DNA of 64,000 nt from Pocillopora verrucosa (Eukaryota; Cnidaria; Anthozoa; Scleractinia; Pocilloporidae): positions 17,863,512 to 17,927,511 of the forward strand of contig NC_089319.1 of assembly GCF_036669915.1 (NCBI RefSeq). Direction: 5' to 3'. A model generated the notes under the pieces. That model worked only from the letters and a program-made list of their open reading frames with translations. It made no database searches and was not told the DNA's origin. The translations under genes and the position numbers were made by a program. Shown here in pieces: positions 53,990 through 64,000 of the stretch; positions within the stretch are counted from its first letter, which is position 1, and each line of letters begins with the position of its first letter.

Positions 53990-54164
53990 GTCTTTTGGTA
54001 GGAAAATCTTCCCATCAGCAGAATTATAGAGAAGCTAAACAAATTTTTCGTAAATATTTTTTAAGTCTTTTGGCGGGAAAATTGTGTACGAAAAAAAAAA
54101 GGCTGTGCTTTTGAATTGTGTCTAGTTTTGAACAGAAAGTATACTAAGTCTTTTGGCGGGAAAA
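53990..54164 (+). repeat. Decayed direct repeats carrying E2F-like sites
   Basis: TAAGTCTTTTGGCGGGAAAA occurs identically at 54062 and 54145, and a weaker GTCTTTTGGTAGGAAAA at 53990. Spacing is about 75-83 bp. TTTTGGCGGGAAA matches the E2F consensus. No gene start was recognised next to it. Confidence 0.55.
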
Positions 54165-55540
54165 ACTTGCTCCATGCTAACGATTTTCTCCCATCAAAAG
54201 TCGAGTACATTTTTTGTTTTAATGCTAGATGCTGTTCAAATTCGCAGATTTTTTTTCCTCTCGGCAACCCTCCATACGCAAAAAAAAGTAAAAGAGATAG
54301 CTTATATTTTGACTAGTTACCAGGCCCTTTTAAAAGTGCAACATTTTTTTTATTATTTATATACTTAATACGAGACAATAAAGAAAAAGGAAGAAATAAT
54401 ATGATGGAAATGAAATTTTTATTTGTTTGTACTTTTCTTCAGTTAATACAAGTCTTTGTTAATAATTAACAAAGTCTACACGAGACCATATCATAAAATT
54501 TGAAGTCCAACTCAAGAATATAACTGTACGAGGTCTAAATGGCATTTAAAACACTTATATCTTGGAATATTCAGAGCTGAAGCAGAATAAAATTTGCCCG
54601 AACAAGAATTTACCTAAGTTTGACAGTGGCATTGAGAACTCGTGAATCGGCCCTCCTAACTGCTTAGCTTTCTTAGATTTGGAAAAGAGATTGCTTCATT
54701 GTGTTTACCTCGCCAAATTATTTCTATCGGCTTTTGAGCTTCCTTCGCAAGCGTTCTTAACCGACCTTTCAATAAAACAAAAAAATTTAGTCAACTTTGA
54801 TAGCTCTGTTTTGTGTTTTCGAATAATTACTAGACTGGTTTCAAAGCAATTAGTGACCAAAATTTTTCAGCGGGCAACTTAGTTTGTAGGTTTTGCTTAC
54901 AGTTGTTACCTTAACATTGATTTCAATACTCTTTCTCCAAAAAATAAGTTTCGTTTCCTTCGGTCTTCTTTTACAAATTCTTCAGTTCGATCCTGTCTTC
55001 ACTCTGCAGCTTATAGTCCACATCAACAAGGTGAGTCCCTGGGATATCGGACGACTGCAATATAATACAAACCAACATTATTTAATTCGACAAAATTAAA
55101 ATGATAATAGTGGTAAAGCGTTAAAAATTATGGGAATTTCGCTCCACCTCCAGATCACTGAATTTAACGTCTACACTTAACGATCACCACTAGTAAACGT
55201 ACCGTACGTACGGGCCACAGGTGAAATTTTTTACTCAACTGTGTGTTGGTTCTTCTTTTGAAACAGTGATCAGAATTTAGCGATGACTTAAGATCAACGT
55301 ACTCATTCACCTGAGGAATGTTTTCATTCTGAGTCAAATCTAGTTTTTGGAGCTTTGTGGTCATCGACATGAAACCGGAAGCTGAATTACGTTTTCGAGA
55401 ACCTCTGCAATATTCAACAAATATTGTAGCAATGTATTTTGACTAGCATGGAATCGATAGTCCAATAATAATTATTGTCTGAAGTGAGGAAAGATTTCTA
55501 TAACCTCCTAAAAATCTAAAACAAAGCATTTTCAAAAAGA

Positions 55541-55630
55541 TAGTATGTTGTTTTCGCCATTGTCTCTTCTATCAAAGAACTGTATTCATAATAAAGTATG
55601 GGGTTATAGACAAGGAAATCTCACTTGCGG
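55541..55630. repeat. MITE-like family E, right-half copy
   Basis: GCCATTGTCTCTTCTATC, AGAACTGTATTCATAATAAA and AGTATGGGGTTATAGAC match the interior and right end of the element at 56257. Confidence 0.5.
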
Positions 55631-56256
55631 TCGAACTAAGAACATTTTCCAGGAAAACAAAATATATTTGCGCAGTCGATCTATGGGTTACTATACTTTT
55701 GACCTTTTACCTTTGACCACAATCCATGTGATTGAGTTCTGACTTGCAAAGATTATTTGAGCTGGGCAGGCCTTTTTTTGCGGAGCCAAACAGCCTGAAA
55801 ATACGGCTCTTAAACAAGGCGACTGACAATACTCGAAATTATGGAACTATTATGGGTGAATGGTTTGCATGCTTCGTGCCCTGTATTTTCTCAAATACTG
55901 TTAAAACATTACGATCCTCATTTTGAGGGAAAAAAATTCGTTTAATATTCTTACTTGGCTTGCAAAATAACAGGAGAGTTGTTCTGCATTTTTCAGTTAT
56001 TAAAAGGGCAACGCATTAAAGAGATACAATTTGTGCAAAGCAGAGAGCCGTGTTTGCGAACATTCCGATCATTCTTTTTTAGTGACATGGCTTTGCGTCC
56101 ATAAATCCTCTGAGGAATCATTTGCATATCGTTTAATTACTTTTCTTCATGAAACAAAATAACGCATGATCTGACTCTAAAATTCTGGCTTTTGGCCTGA
56201 CTCAGCCTAACATGATTTTATGCATGTCTAAGATAGCAGTCACATACACAGATTAG

Positions 56257-56404
56257 AAACCTGGGTAAAATTTCCGCACAGCCCCATACTATTGTAAAAC
56301 AAATCTGTTTTCCTAATAGCAATGTATTGTTTTTGTCATTGTTTTCTCTATCCAAGAACTGAATGCATAATGTAGTATGGGGCTGTGCGGAAACTTTACC
56401 GCGA
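56257..56404. repeat. MITE-like family E, intact copy
   Basis: Terminal repeats GGTAAAATTTCCGCACAGCC plus CCATACT (left) and AGTATGGGGCTGTGCGGAAA plus CTTTACC (right) are nearly perfect inverses over 27 bp. Total length is about 145 bp. Partial relatives lie at 52547-52670, 52990-53050 and 55541-55630. Confidence 0.7.
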
Positions 56405-57808
56405 AACCTGTTTCAAACAACTGGATTCAGATGCTTACCTTTACGTAATTGTTTCCTTTTTCCCTTTTTATTTGTTAACTCCCATGCTTGGTTTACAAGG
56501 CCTCATCCATATTCCGTCACCTACGTACGAAAGAAGGATACAACACCGTCTTTTATTTCCCGAGGTTTGTCTTCAAGGATTCAATCATTGAATTGAATGT
56601 TAAATTAGAAGAGCACTCACAGAAAAAAAAAATTCTCATCTATTCAAGATTTCTTTAACTCCTATTCAGCAAGAATCAGTCTTAACATCTCATTTTCAAC
56701 TTCGGTTTGAATTTCCCGCTGGACTGAAGCAATTTATCGATAAAAATTCTCTTTCAATATGTTCCCAGAAACCTGGTATCGCTATCAAACGAAGATATGA
56801 GTGTGGAGTTGCTTGTCGCGAGCGCAAGTCCGAAAAATTCTAACTATCAATTTACAGTCTCCTTGCTAATTCGTTAAGCGCATTATACAAGTTAACCAGT
56901 TATATTCACTCCTATCTTACCATGTGTTCTGCATTGAAAGGGAAAGGCTGTTGGTCCGAGTCAAGTCTCCAAGAAAAGAAGCAATTTCTCCTCATTGCTT
57001 CTGTCCATGTTTAGACGGAAAACTTGATTATCTGGCGAGTGTTTTCTTGTTCTTTCTTTCCAACGACGAAAAACAGTTCTCACCTCGAGGAAACAAAATA
57101 TGGAAATGAGTTGAAAGGTTTCACGTGGAAATTCAGCCTTGAGGAAATATCTTGGAAGCGAGGTTGGCGTGAATTTGCATCCAAAGAAGCTTAAATAAAT
57201 TGCATGACTTTTGTGGCAATATTTCCTTATTAAAGTTGATTTGCCCGCACGAGAAAGAAAAAGGGGTAAAAAATGCCAGTGTTAGGAAAAGGAACAAATG
57301 GCAGAGAAAAGACATGGACAAAGTAAGGAGAAGTACTCAGTAATTCTGCTGGATATTCTACCAAATTCTATCCAAATTGCGATAAGTAAAGATTTTGCGG
57401 AGGACCTAACATCAAAAACTAGCGTACTTACGGGCTACACTACCGGATCCAAATTGCGAAAAATTATACGATGGTAGACCGCTTCTTTGTTATTTCAAAT
57501 GTTTAAGAGAGCCTTTCACCATGATTTGCACTGAGCTGCAACTACCCACCGAACAGTTTTTTATTTTCTTACTTTCCATTTTTGTTTTTAGTTTCAGTTT
57601 GTCCCCTTGTCTGCTTCTTCAATGGCTAGTTCGCATTGCGGACCTATTTAGGGGACAGTCTGGCACTAGTCAACAATAGTTGAAAAGAAACTAGCACTAG
57701 TGACGGTACGCCTGTAACATTGGAACTTTTTCTTCGAGGGCACTTCGTTTCCCCAACGTTGAAGTGTGTCTCATTAATCGATCGTGATCCACAAGCCTAC
57801 CGTTATAA

Positions 57809-59162
57809 TGCCATCAAAGTGCCCCGTTTGCCACAAAGAGGCAGTTGATGCAGAAGGAGGAGAACTAGTTTGGAGAGTAGAGTTTTCAACTTTGATGTTG
57901 ATCGTCAAAATGGCTCTACCGCCATGACAGCTGATGGTACGGCAAAGTTTGATGGACGTTACGATCTGCCAAGTACGGTGAGGCAGCGATTACTCCAACA
58001 GGCGACATTTCAGTATCTAAAAAGCAACTTCAGAAGTTCCTGCGTGAGCTTGCAAAGCGCATGAATCTTCCAAACGAAACTGTAAAGGAAGCAAAGGATT
58101 TTCTCTTAACCACTGTAACATCAAAAAAATTAAATCAGGAGAAACTCGACACATAAGTCGTCTCAGAGACATTCTTACTGCGAGTTGTCTGTTCATCGTT
58201 TGCAGGAGGAATCACATGCAGATAAACTACAGACGTATGGCGGAGATCTCGCAGTGTAACATGTTTAGTCTCGGTAGATCGGTGAAAATCATTTTAAAAG
58301 CTCTTGATCTTCACCTGGAGCCGATTGGAACTGCGTCGTCGCTGGTACGTGTTCTTGCACAGTTAGACATTGAAGATAAGTCTGCCGAGAAAACCTAATT
58401 TGATTTGTGTCACATTTTTAAGCACTTCAGTCTGGCCGGCGAGAGAAATCACTTCGCCTCTGCTATGGCTGTGGTTCTTATCGTACTAGAAGGTAAAAAA
58501 AAAATTACTCCGCGTAAAGAAAAGATCGCGGAAGTTTTAGACAAAAATCCTGTGACAGATGCCCTGCTGAAATCACAAATGAAGAATACCAGAAGGGGTT
58601 TGGTTGAACTGGCAAAAGATGTACCCTGGATTCCAAAATCGCTTAAGAACACTGCCATTGCTAGATGTATTGATGACATTGTTGATTTTCACAAAAACTG
58701 CGGAAAGATGTATTTGTCTACAGTTAAGTGTTTGTATATGAAGAGGAAATAACTTGCAAAAAACAATCACAAGAGAAAGATACAGATGGCAGAAGCATGC
58801 ATCAATAAGGAAAAAACACAACAGCCTTATAGCTCAGCTGTAGACAGTTCTTCTACTAATGACACCCTGGCTCAACCTTCAGGTCCAAGCAGTTCTTTAA
58901 CTAACCAAAGTAAGGATGGAGGTGTAACAGGGCCAGCAGGGTAATTCTGCAAATGCTCCAGAGTTTAACAGCAAAAGTGAGCTGGATTCTAATGATGCCT
59001 TGATAAGAGGCCTGCTTGGGAGTAGCTTCTCTGAGGAAGAGTTGATGGATTGTTGATCTTCAGGGCACTTCTGACCCTGAGGGGGAGAGAGAGAATCTGG
59101 ATGAACTTGATATCAGAGAGTCTAATATGCATCATCATTTGAAGTCTGTTGCTGAGGTGGAA
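57809..59162 (+). pseudogene. TFIIB-family (BRF2-like) processed pseudogene
   Basis: An intronless stretch encodes, in pieces of different frame, a TFIIB-type protein. Pieces are a zinc-ribbon start (MPSKCPVCHKEA) from 57809; GRYDLPSTVRQRLLQQ in the frame open from 57870; KKQLQKFLRELAKRMNLP in a third piece to about 58156; then TASCLFIVCRRN, ISQCNMFSLGRSVKIILKAL and FKHFSLAGERNHFASAMAV to 58751. The last piece is broken by a stop at 58396-58398. The cyclin-like repeats and the late ELAKDVPWIP...IDDIVDFH segment best recall BRF2, the TFIIIB subunit for type 3 Pol III promoters; a C-terminal EEEL motif and an acidic tail follow to 59162 after more frame breaks. At least three frameshifts and one nonsense codon in the core make it non-functional. 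Absence of introns in an intron-rich genome suggests retroposition. TFIIB family assignment fairly sure, BRF2 less so. Confidence 0.6.
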
Positions 59163-61754
59163 TGAATAAAAAATCTTAAGAAAGATGACTCTTCTACAGC
59201 AGAAGAACAAAGTCAGTAAAAATCAGACTAAAATAATCAGGGAAACTATCTTTGGAAATATATTTCTTGACACTTTTGTTTTAACTTACACCCCACTCAC
59301 ATCAACACTTAAAAATGTTTTAAAGCTGTTTTGTCAAACATAGTGTAAAATTTGTTTCTTCCTAGAAGCTGCTTATATCAATATTTATCAACTTCAAATG
59401 TAGCACAGTGAAAATACAAGTTAGTGATTACTTGAATCCTATGGAAAACTCAGTTTTTCAGTATTTTGTTTCTGATTTTCATTCAGTTAAACCTGGTTTA
59501 ACTAAACATGTTTTGGTGGTGTGAATGGGTATTAGTTTATCAATTCAATTCATTGTGCAGCAATTATAACTGATAGATGATAAGCCTTGCTCTGAAAATT
59601 TTGGGCCAGTTATTTACTAAAGTTTAGCTGTTGTTTAACAAAACCATGTTCTAAACTACCTTGAATTTGCTGAATCTTTCATCTGAACATTTATTTTTGT
59701 GAACAGTGTCAAGGAAGCAAGCAGTGGAAGGTCATTTAGTAAATGAAAACAACCCTCTTATAGAGAATATTTGGGGCCCACTGCTTGCATAAAACCATGG
59801 TTCATGTTAGACCTCACGTAAATAAGCAGCCTTTTGTGTTTAATATAAAACTCCTAATGGCCATGCGGCATTTAGTCATAGTATTACTGTGTTTTCCTGA
59901 ACATGTTTAGTGTATAGTCCTTTTAGTGCTGAGGGAATTGTACATTACAGATTACAACACATGAAAACCTTTGAAGGTTTAACCCTTTCTTTTTTTAAAT
60001 TAAATTTTTCATTTTTACAATTTCCAATGAAAACAATTCCTCAAGTACAATCACATGATTGCCAAGAGAAAAATAAAGTAATCAAATGAACACAAAAAAA
60101 TCACAGGGTTTTTCATTAGGAGAAACAGTGACATTATCTGTAGTGAACCTTGCTTAAAACTGTGAGGTTTTTGGTTGGAGCCCTGGGTGACCAGGGGGAT
60201 TAGGGTTAGGTCTACATATTTTTTTTGGTTCCATTCTGTTGGTTTTAATCCCATTTCCCACTGGAAATGATTGCCAAATATATTTCTTTCACTACAGTGG
60301 ACAAATTTGCATGTAATTTTTAGCAATTTGGATTTTTGGGAAATGTTCCAGGTTTGATCCTCCTTTCAAAGGTCTTTGTGTTGTTTGCTTTGATAGACAC
60401 CATACTCTCACCAGACCTCCCCCTACTTGGGAATACATGTGAATGCTAGGACATCATCAAGGACATTTGATAATGGCAAAAATTTGCGAAAATCATGAAA
60501 TCCACCAAGCTGATTTTCCTTTGTTTGGGGGGTAACAATATTTAAAAATCTATAAATCTATAAATTAAATCACTGATTTATATTTACCAAACCTCTTCAA
60601 CTTTCTAGAAGTTATGGATTATGACATAGCAAATATTTTATTCGAGCATAGCTACTTGCCTGTTAGGTCAAAGTCTGTGGCCTCTTACAGTCCCAATTTT
60701 TTTTGCTGCACACTTCTTAATAGGAGGTCCTATACACTTTGCATTATCAGATATATAAAAGTTTTTGTCACATAAAAAACAAAAAAACCAAAGAAAAGAA
60801 ATTTGCCATAGGAAAGTTGATCAATGATTGTTAACAATCAAAGGATGAGGTAAAAATAGAAATTGCTTATGTAAATAAGAAGTACTGTAACAAAACAATC
60901 CCTGCAGGTGAAAAAATTACATAGAATTTGCAGAAAATAAATTCTTAAAAAGTCAAAGCTGCAACAGGATTTAAACCCTTGCTTCCGAATATACTAGTTG
61001 TTCAGAATTCAATCTGAAGAGAAAGACAAAACTTTTTAAGATTTGATCTTTAAACAATGATACCTGGCGATCTGCAATGTGGGAAAATTAGTGGCCCTGG
61101 ATCTTTTGGGTTTCTGAAAGGCGGCTGGTAGAGGTGGTGGTCAAGGTTGCAAGAGACTCCCCATAAGAGAAAACTTGAGTTCTATACCAATGGAACAACA
61201 CGGCTTGTTCCTTAACGACAGTGAGTCACTAATGCAGAACAACCCTACCACTCGAAAATTAAATTTTTCTCCCAGCTTAATATTAATCTATCATTAAATA
61301 ATGAAGCCCAACGTACAGTAATTGCTAATGGCAACGTTTCTCTCACTTTTCCATTCATTCAATTTATTCAAATTTTTTATTTCTGTTATGACCATAAAAG
61401 GAAACTTGGTTTACACAAAAGATCTTTAATAATTTTTATTGGTCTTTTTGAATGATCGTCATCCCAGATTACGTAATTAATTATAATGTATGCGAAGACA
61501 AATTTGTTCTGACAAACATCAATTTTGTCTTTGAACTATACACCTCTGGGGTTTGTGGAGAAAAGTACCGTTTAAAGGTCAGCTTTCGTTGGTGGCTACC
61601 CCGCACAGAAGACAGGTGAACCAAATACAATAGCCTGTTCGGCGTGGAAGTTGAGAAAGCTGAATTATTTATGTTGTGATTTATTCAGCGATGGTTTAGC
61701 CTCGGTTTTGCAGCGGAAAATTCGGGGAAAAAGATTATTTCAACGTGAAAGAAA
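59163..61754. other. AT-rich interval between pseudogene and mucin-like gene
   Basis: No gene is supported in this 2.6 kb. The left part may be the retroposed 3' UTR of the BRF2-like pseudogene, and the last few hundred bases should contain the promoter of the mucin-like gene. Confidence 0.4.
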
Positions 61755-64000
61755 ATGTGTCAATTTGCCTCGTCGACAATTGCTTGGATTTTAATAACTA
61801 CTTGGAGGTTCTTTCCAGCAGTTCTTGGTGAGTTACCTTCTTGGCATGATAATTTCAAGAATTTTGGAAATTTGTTCTGTTCATAAATAAACCTTTACTT
61901 TGAATCAACTTTAATTTCGAATCGTCAAAATAGAGATTTTGGAGAATTCTGTAACTTTTTTCAATGTTTAGTATATTTACAATTTTTGGCAGCGCTGTTA
62001 ATACAATACTCGCCTCTGTCAGTTAAGACTGATCTGCCATGTCTACAGCGTCCTGCATAAATTCGAACATAATTAAAAAAAAAAGTTTTTGTAACATAAT
62101 TTCCTGAAAACTATTCGGCAGCACGACTTTTTGAATTCCGAAAAAATCATTGTTCGAATAAATGGGGGCGAAAAATTAAAGTTGGAGGAAGAAATTTGAT
62201 GGAAAACATTTGCATTACCAAGCGGTGTTAAAATTGAAACTTTGTGCGATTAATTTCAAGTTTGACAGGAACACGTAAAAAGCTGTTTGCTTTGTTAATG
62301 GCAGAGTACCGGTTGTTTACCATTACCATCCGCTTGGAATAAGAGTTTATTGATTGATTCATGAGCCTTTAAGCGTCTATGGTGCTTTGAATTAAGCATC
62401 TCTTATTTAACTAAAATTCTGTCGATTAGTTCATTGCGAAGTTGTCCCGTGAATGTAGATTTCTAAATTCATGAGAACGTCAATTGAGTGCGATTAATTT
62501 CGCATTTAATACGCGAATGTCAATTGACTGGCGTGAAGTTTCAAATGAGAATGATTTCAAACAATTTATTCTTTATGATCTAGGCCGCAAACCTGTCACG
62601 GAAATTTTGCTTAAAATAGCAACATATTCCAAACAATGTTCTACAGCTACTTTTCAGACATGTCGCATGACTCGAAACTTTCTTCTTTAAGATGTTATAA
62701 GTATAATCTTAAGAACAACTCACCTTTTAGAGTCGAGCTTAAAATAAAACTGCATATCCATGATCGAGAAAGGATTTCCACCAGAAAAATATATGAAAAT
62801 AACGAGATAAAACCGTTAGATGCAACTTTCCTTGAATGACAGATCTAGACTGACCTCTGTTCTAAGTGATGTTTTCAAGCAGCGTTTGATCTTTCTTTCC
62901 TCTAAATCAAGTCTTGACATACATCGGATAATTATTTCACAATAAAATTTCTCAATGACTTTAAGGTGGCACTTGCTTATAATTTATGTTTGACTCGTGC
63001 AGAAAGGCATGACTGAGAAAAAGAAACACGAATGTAAGTGTCAAAAGCCACGATTGACAAAAGAATGTTTTCCTCTCTCACTTTATCGTCCACCATGAAA
63101 AAGAATTATGTGAAAAGTTTCCCTTAATTTTCCTGGTTAGTCAGTATTTTCCGGAAAGGTGCGAGAAATTTGTGTCGTAAAATTATTTCGTAATCCAGGC
63201 TATAATTTAACTATTTTACTCTCAAATAATTGACAGGTACTACGTTGCTATCATCTCAGACAAAGGTACAAGCAACACTAGATACAACACAGAAAGCGGT
63301 TCAAGCAGCCCTGCCTTGGACTCGACAAACCTCATCATACGTCAGTATAATGCACAGCCAGTCCAAAACAGATCTAATTACATCTTCTGTGAGCGTTGAG
63401 CGAGTCAAATACAATTCCACGCTCCTCTCAACTACGACCGTAAAAATTACCTCATCTCAATTTTTCTCTGACACCAAAGCTTCAGGGTACTTCAACCCTG
63501 CAGAGAGCCTTCAAACAAAAGAAACCCAACATAACTTACTTGAAACAAAAACTTTATCTTTCCAAGCCACAGGTGTTGCAGTATCTCACCATGGCCAAAC
63601 TCCCTTCACAGGTGTCACTGTGTACCGAATAGTTCCATATAATGAATCATCCACTAAAATCTCTGCCCTTTTTACTGGTACCCAGGCCTCAAGATCGAGT
63701 TATTCGTACAATAAAAGTAGCGTGTATCTATTATATCAATCAACTAAAAACGAGGCCATCTCCTCGATGCCAAATACTTCATCAGATATAAAGTTGACCA
63801 AAACCACACGTGTTACATCGGGAAAAGGTGTCACAGCGTGTCCTAGTATCACAACTCTCTTATCCACATCTGTACATGTGAGCCCGAAAGGAATCTCCGC
63901 GAATCTGATAACTTCTCCTGACAAGATTACCATCACTACCTGCATTTCTCAAAATCTTCATGCTACAGAGGTGACATCATATTTTGTTCAGAGTGGTACA
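61755..64000 (+). CDS. Secreted or membrane mucin-like protein, 5' part only
   Basis: Exon 1 is 61755-61827: ATG, a hydrophobic signal peptide of about 25 residues (MCQFASSTIAWILITTWRFF...), then donor G|GTGAGT in phase 1. Exon 2 starts at 63237 after TTGACAG, keeps the frame through the split Gly codon and stays open for 764 nt to the window edge, giving 279 residues so far. The mature part is very rich in Ser and Thr with several N-glycosylation sites (NST, NES, NKS, NTS), only two cysteines, and no recognisable fold. This fits a heavily O-glycosylated ectodomain such as a mucin-like stalk or adhesion protein, possibly with domains beyond the edge. The long exon has no internal Met-started ORF, so it is easy to overlook. 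Function unknown. Confidence 0.7.

Larger units (their letters stand above)
53865..57808. other. Interval between microprotein gene and pseudogene
   Basis: About 3.9 kb with the E2F-like repeats and family E elements listed separately. A possible 45-bp exon at 54985-55030 (FDPVFTLQLIVHINK, with TTCAG before and GTGAGT after) has no partner exon and is not called as a gene. Nothing else is supported. Confidence 0.4.

Noticed and set aside
54985..55030. Possible 45-bp exon (FDPVFTLQLIVHINK) with GTGAGT donor
   Set aside because: No phase-compatible neighbouring exon or known domain was found.
63736..63945. Minus-strand ORF of 69 codons at the right edge
   Set aside because: Shadow of the Ser/Thr-rich plus-strand exon, which has splice and signal-peptide support.

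Overview
The window is invertebrate nuclear DNA, most likely from an anthozoan cnidarian such as a stony coral. The genes are split into many short exons with ordinary GT-AG introns. The proteins are clearly animal (AMBRA1, GOLT1B, KRR1, a TIF1/TRIM-type protein). The introns are full of short inverted-repeat elements, a tRNA-derived SINE and tandem repeats. The species assignment is an inference from texture, not from a marker gene. All gene models below were built by hand from reading frame, splice signals and intron phase; almost all coding ORFs are single exons.

Layout, left to right. (1) 1642-8292, minus strand: an AMBRA1 homologue, eight exons, incomplete at both ends. (2) 15109-20093, plus: complete five-exon GOLT1B/GOT1 (Golgi vesicle transport). 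(3) 23908-31772, plus: complete nine-exon type I membrane protein (329 aa) with a signal peptide, paired CX3C motifs, a Ser/Thr-rich stretch and a fibronectin-III-like domain; its family is not recognised. One of its introns holds about 72 copies of an 8-bp satellite. (4) 33299-39716, plus: complete twelve-exon KRR1 (small-subunit processome). (5) 41781-49086, plus: eight coding exons of a TIF1-like protein with B-boxes, coiled coil and bromodomain but no RING and no PHD finger. (6) 49738-51040: a decayed minisatellite of about 44 bp. (7) 52371-53827, plus: a two-exon microprotein gene of 36 codons. (8) 57809-59162, plus: an intronless, frameshifted TFIIB-family (BRF2-like) retropseudogene. 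(9) 61755 to the right edge, plus: the start of a secreted or membrane mucin-like protein.

Two MITE-like families with TTAACCC...GGGTTAA ends account for about 20 insertions. All recognised copies lie between 0.7 and 41 kb, mostly in introns of AMBRA1, GOLT1B and KRR1. The 41-64 kb half carries different small elements instead. The genes are functionally unrelated housekeeping or orphan genes and do not form a pathway; nothing here looks like an operon, a phage or a CRISPR locus. The most novel items are the two-exon microprotein, the RING-less and PHD-less TIF1-like protein, the orphan receptor and the TTAA element swarm.
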